Assembly (NCBI GenBank): GCA_003250475.1
Contig: QKGI01000115.1
Coordinates: 1 to 47,780 of the forward strand
Direction: 5' to 3'
Length of the DNA: 47,780 nt
Source: Bacteroidota bacterium
GTDB taxonomy: Bacteria; Bacteroidota; Bacteroidia; Bacteroidales; VadinHA17
Shown piece by piece: positions 44,706 through 47,780 of the stretch; position 1 is the first letter of the stretch; each line of letters opens with the position of its first letter. The position numbers and the translations under genes are program-made. A model generated the notes under the pieces. It was not told the DNA's origin and searched no databases. It saw nothing but the letters and a program-made list of their open reading frames with translations.

Positions 44706-47381
44706 TTATTTCTCGTCAAGCAGCACACCATTGATCCGGAACAGTTTGAACAGTTCGACAATGAATATAGGTGCGAAAGTCATAGTTATTACTATTATCC
44801 AGTGCATGCGGTCCATCGTTGCAAGGTTGAAAGCTTCACGCACAGGAGGAATCAGCAACACAACCAGGCCTGTCATAGCGGATACAAGTATAGCCCAGAT
44901 AAGCGGTATGTTTTTCAGTGGGTTTGTTCTGAATGAGGAGAGAGAATTTGAATGCAGGTTACGTACATGGACCAGTTGTGAGAACATCAGGGTGGCAAAG
45001 GCCATTGTACGTCCCAACACCTCTCCCCCGTCGTTTTTCCCGATCAGGAAGGCTATCAGCGGAATAGAACCTATCATAAGTCCCTGGTACATCACCCTCC
45101 ATATCATCCCTTTGGTCATGAAGCCTTTCCTGGCATTTCTTGGTTTGCGTTGCATGATACCCTCCTCGGGAGGCTCAACGCTAAGGGCCAGGGCTGGCAG
45201 GCTGTCGGTAACGAGGTTGATCCAGAGGATATGGATTGGGAGGAGTGGCATGCCCATGTTTAATACTGATGTCACAAGTATCAGAAACAGCTCACCGATG
45301 TTGCATGACAGAAGGTAGTGTATAACCTTGAGGATATTGTCATAGATCCTTCGTCCCTCCTCCACGGCAGAAACAATTGTTGCAAAGTTATCATCCGTCA
45401 GTATCATGTCGGCAGCACCCTTTGCCACATCAGTACCGACGATGCCCATTGCTGCACCGATGTCAGCCTGTTTCAGTGCCGGAGCATCGTTTACACCGTC
45501 ACCTGTCATGGCCACCACCTCGCTGTGACTCTGCCAGGCTTTTACAATACGTACCTTATGTTCCGGGGCTACCCTGGCATATACCGTGTACCTGGTGACG
45601 TTTTGGCACAGCTCTTCATCTGACAGGTTTTGCAGCTCTGATCCGGTAATGGCTGTATCTCCGTCTTTATAGATACCTATCTCGCGTGCAATGGCCAGTG
45701 CCGTGCTCTTATGATCTCCCGTTATCATTACAGGGCGAATGCCTGCTGTTCCACACCTGGCAACAGCATCAAGCACCTCAGGCCGGGCAGGATCGATCAT
45801 TCCCAGGAGGCCTGTAAATATCAATCCGCTCTCAAGGTCGCCGATAGTGACAGCCTGCGGTGCCTCAGGCAGCTCCTTGTATGCCATGGCCAGGACCCTC
45901 AATGCAGAGTCTGCCATTGCCTCATTGGCTTCCCTTATCTTTCCTATATCGTCATCGGTGACAGGCCTCACGTTGCCTTCAATAATAATCTTGTCGCAGA
46001 CCTCAAGAACCTCATCAAGCCCTCCCTTAACATTAACGCGGGTAAGGTTGTCAGATATCCGGTTCACCGTGGCCATTCTCTTTCTTCCTGAATCGAAGGG
46101 GATCTCTGCAACCCTTGGTGCAGACCTCTCCAGGTCATCTTTATAAACACCGTAGAGCACTCCGAACTCAAGGAGCGCTGTCTCGGTCGGATCTCCTGTA
46201 TAGGTCAACGTCTTATCTTCGTTCTTACCCATTGTGGCATCTGCACAGAGGACAGAGATGGCAAGCAGCCTCTTCTCCTCATCGTTAAGAATACTTGCAG
46301 GGCTGCTCCTGTTGATATGGTCCCGTGTATGGTTGACATAAGCTTCAACAACCGTCATCTTGTTCTGGGTAAGTGTCCCTGTTTTGTCGGAGCAGATGAC
46401 AGTGGCGCTTCCGAGGGTCTCAACTGATGGTAGCGTGCGGATTATGGCATGCCTGTTGACCATCCGTTGAACACCGATGGCAAGGACGATGGTTGAAACA
46501 GCAGGAAGACCTTCAGGTATGGCAGCGACAGCCAGGGTGACGGCTGTCATAAACATATTCATGACGGAGTTGCCATAAACCACCCCCACAAGAAATATAA
46601 CCCCGCAAATGATAAGAGCTACTGTTCCCAGTATCTTACCCAGCTGGTTCAGACGCCTGCTCATTGGCGTTTCCGTCTCCTCGGCATGTTGCAGCATACT
46701 GGCGATCTTACCAACTTCAGTCTTCATCCCTGTGTTGACTACAATGCCTTTCCCCCTGCCGTATGTCACAATGCTGCTTGAATAGGCCATGTTGATCCGG
46801 TCTCCCAGTGGTATCTCCTTCTCTTCAAGAGTATCTGTATGCTTGTCGACCGGCAATGACTCACCAGTAAGTGAAGATTCCTGTATCTTCAGGTTTACAG
46901 CCTCGAAGAGCCTCATATCTGCCGGAATCACAGCCCCTGTCTCCAGTATAACAATATCCCCGGGAACCAGATCCTGTGTGGGTATTTCTGAAACAAAACC
47001 GTTACGCAACACTTTGGATGCCGGTGCAGCCATCTTCCTGAGTGCTTCGAGGGATGTCTCCGCTTTCTTTTCCTGAATAGCGCCAATAAGGGCATTGACG
47101 ATGAGGATGCCAAGTATGACGAAGGTATCGAGCAGCCCTTCATCCTCCATGACACCTATGACAGCCGATATGACAGCTGCAACCAGGAGGATGATGATCA
47201 TGAAGCTCCTGAACTGGTCAAAAAACATTGAGAAGAAGCTTTTTCTGCGTTTCTCTTCCAGGATGTTATAACCATACTCAACAAGCCGTCTGGCGGCTTC
47301 TTCCCCGGTCAATCCATCAGCTTCGGATGTCCCGAACCCGGCAACGACTTCAGGAATGCCCTGGTTGTAATATGTAGTCAT
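44706..47381 (-). CDS. Type II P-type cation ATPase, Ca2+-ATPase-like
   Basis: 891-residue primary transporter, likely exporting Ca2+. Actuator loop T-G-E-S at 172-175, TM4 I-P-E-G-L-P-A with Glu290, phosphorylation Asp332 in S-D-K-T-G-T-L-T, hinge [10 protein letters not shown], then TM5 C-N-I-G-E-L and TM6 [10 protein letters not shown]. Compared with SERCA, residues for Ca2+ site II (the TM4 Glu, TM6 Asn and Asp) are all present. In TM8 the site I Glu appears to be Gln (F-S-Q-L-V-H), suggesting one Ca2+ per cycle. The N-terminal cation-ATPase domain (about 1-60) is present. Na+ or Mn2+ specificity is less likely but not excluded. Confidence 0.92.
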   Translation of the reverse strand: MTTYYNQGIPEVVAGFGTSEADGLTGEEAARRLVEYGYNILEEKRRKSFFSMFFDQFRSFMIIILLVAAVISAVIGVMEDEGLLDTFVILGILIVNALIGAIQEKKAETSLEALRKMAAPASKVLRNGFVSEIPTQDLVPGDIVILETGAVIPADMRLFEAVNLKIQESSLTGESLPVDKHTDTLEEKEIPLGDRINMAYSSSIVTYGRGKGIVVNTGMKTEVGKIASMLQHAEETETPMSRRLNQLGKILGTVALIICGVIFLVGVVYGNSVMNMFMTAVTLAVAAIPEGLPAVSTIVLAIGVQRMVNRHAIIRTLPSVETLGSATVICSDKTGTLTQNKMTVVEAYVNHTRDHINRSSPASILNDEEKRLLAISVLCADATMGKNEDKTLTYTGDPTETALLEFGVLYGVYKDDLERSAPRVAEIPFDSGRKRMATVNRISDNLTRVNVKGGLDEVLEVCDKIIIEGNVRPVTDDDIGKIREANEAMADSALRVLAMAYKELPEAPQAVTIGDLESGLIFTGLLGMIDPARPEVLDAVARCGTAGIRPVMITGDHKSTALAIAREIGIYKDGDTAITGSELQNLSDEELCQNVTRYTVYARVAPEHKVRIVKAWQSHSEVVAMTGDGVNDAPALKQADIGAAMGIVGTDVAKGAADMILTDDNFATIVSAVEEGRRIYDNILKVIHYLLSCNIGELFLILVTSVLNMGMPLLPIHILWINLVTDSLPALALSVEPPEEGIMQRKPRNARKGFMTKGMIWRVMYQGLMIGSIPLIAFLIGKNDGGEVLGRTMAFATLMFSQLVHVRNLHSNSLSSFRTNPLKNIPLIWAILVSAMTGLVVLLIPPVREAFNLATMDRMHWIIVITMTFAPIFIVELFKLFRINGVLLDEK

Positions 47382-47666
47382 AACCTGTGAAATTTATATC
47401 AGCCTTCTTTTCATATCAAAGGCTCCAGATTAACCTGTAAAAGTACTGATTTATCTTTTTTTTAAAAGGCTATTAAGTAGTTATAATCGGAACCAAATAC
47501 GTTATCAGCCACCTGCTGTAAGTGCCATATTACCGGGTTATCCAGCGGGTCACACCCGGAGCAGTAAATGCGCCAGCAATGAATCCGTATGCCTTGCCGG
47601 TGTCAATTTTTCAGGTTTTTCGTTTAACATAAACTCAACATGCAGTGTATGCCCTGTTGCCGGTAA
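47382..47666. other. Upstream gap of the P-type ATPase gene
   Basis: 285 bases with no gene recognised. It should contain the ATPase promoter, but I found no TAnnTTTG on that strand. A short CCGGGT/ACCCGG inverted repeat lies around 47537-47562. Confidence 0.45.
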
Positions 47667-47780
47667 TCACAGTCGCCTGGCAAGGATCTCTGACCTGGCA
47701 GTTGCAGGCAGGTCGGCAGGATTATTCTTTACATCAGATTGGAGAGAAATTACATCCAGATCACCGGTCCCGATACCATA
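47667..47780 (-). CDS. C-terminal end of an unidentified protein, truncated by window edge
   Basis: The minus strand is open from the right edge to a TGA at 47667-47669, giving 37 residues that end P-A-T-A-R-S-E-I-L-A-R-R-L. The composition is protein-like and the direction matches the neighbouring ATPase gene. I cannot assign a family from this fragment, and chance openness over 37 codons is possible. Confidence 0.35.
   Translation of the reverse strand, partial: YGIGTGDLDVISLQSDVKNNPADLPATARSEILARRL

Overview
The window looks like chromosomal DNA from a member of the Bacteroidota, probably Bacteroidales or a related order. The evidence is: a bTHX-type small ribosomal protein; several upstream sites matching the Bacteroidota -7 element TAnnTTTG with little Shine-Dalgarno signal; a CBM9-like/DUF5916 outer-membrane protein; a TPR plus plug-less barrel pair beside ftsE; and an expansion of ~800-residue FtsX/MacB-type permeases. 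No rRNA, tRNA, CRISPR array, transposase or phage gene was recognised. Species cannot be named from the sequence alone.

Layout. 1-7.5 kb: the 3' part of a PBP4-type D-Ala-D-Ala carboxypeptidase (its SVMK active site lies at the very edge), then a complete RND efflux operon (adaptor, AcrB-like pump, TolC-like channel) and a convergent DedA protein. 7.5-15.5 kb: a GGTCTGAA repeat patch, gyrB, then an outer-membrane barrel and a 1021-residue TPR protein (both minus strand), diverging from an FtsE-like ATPase. 15.5-24.3 kb: a translationally coupled polysaccharide deacetylase and GNAT/FemAB-like transferase, a long-tailed bTHX protein, a ThDP enzyme diverging from an EamA transporter, a second GGTCTGAA patch, a DUF5916 barrel and a Tat-exported aldo/keto reductase.

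24.3-43.4 kb is the most unusual part. Five large permeases, each with two MacB-periplasmic/FtsX halves, surround one TolC-adaptor-ATPase set (27.1-30.4 kb). The same stretch holds a sigma-54 activator whose receiver domain has Glu at the phosphoacceptor position (residue 54) and Ala at the switch Thr position, with no histidine kinase in the window. It also holds an Asp/Glu racemase-family gene and a small GRAM/PH-like protein. My reading, which is inference, is a tripartite export system in which one ATPase may serve several interchangeable fused permeases, driven by a phosphorylation-independent activator. 43.4-47.8 kb: an MFS transporter, a type II (Ca2+-ATPase-like) P-type ATPase, and the C-terminal end of an unidentified gene.

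Most of the window concerns the cell envelope: peptidoglycan trimming, drug or lipid efflux, outer-membrane proteins and surface polysaccharide modification. Housekeeping genes (gyrB, the bTHX gene) are interspersed.
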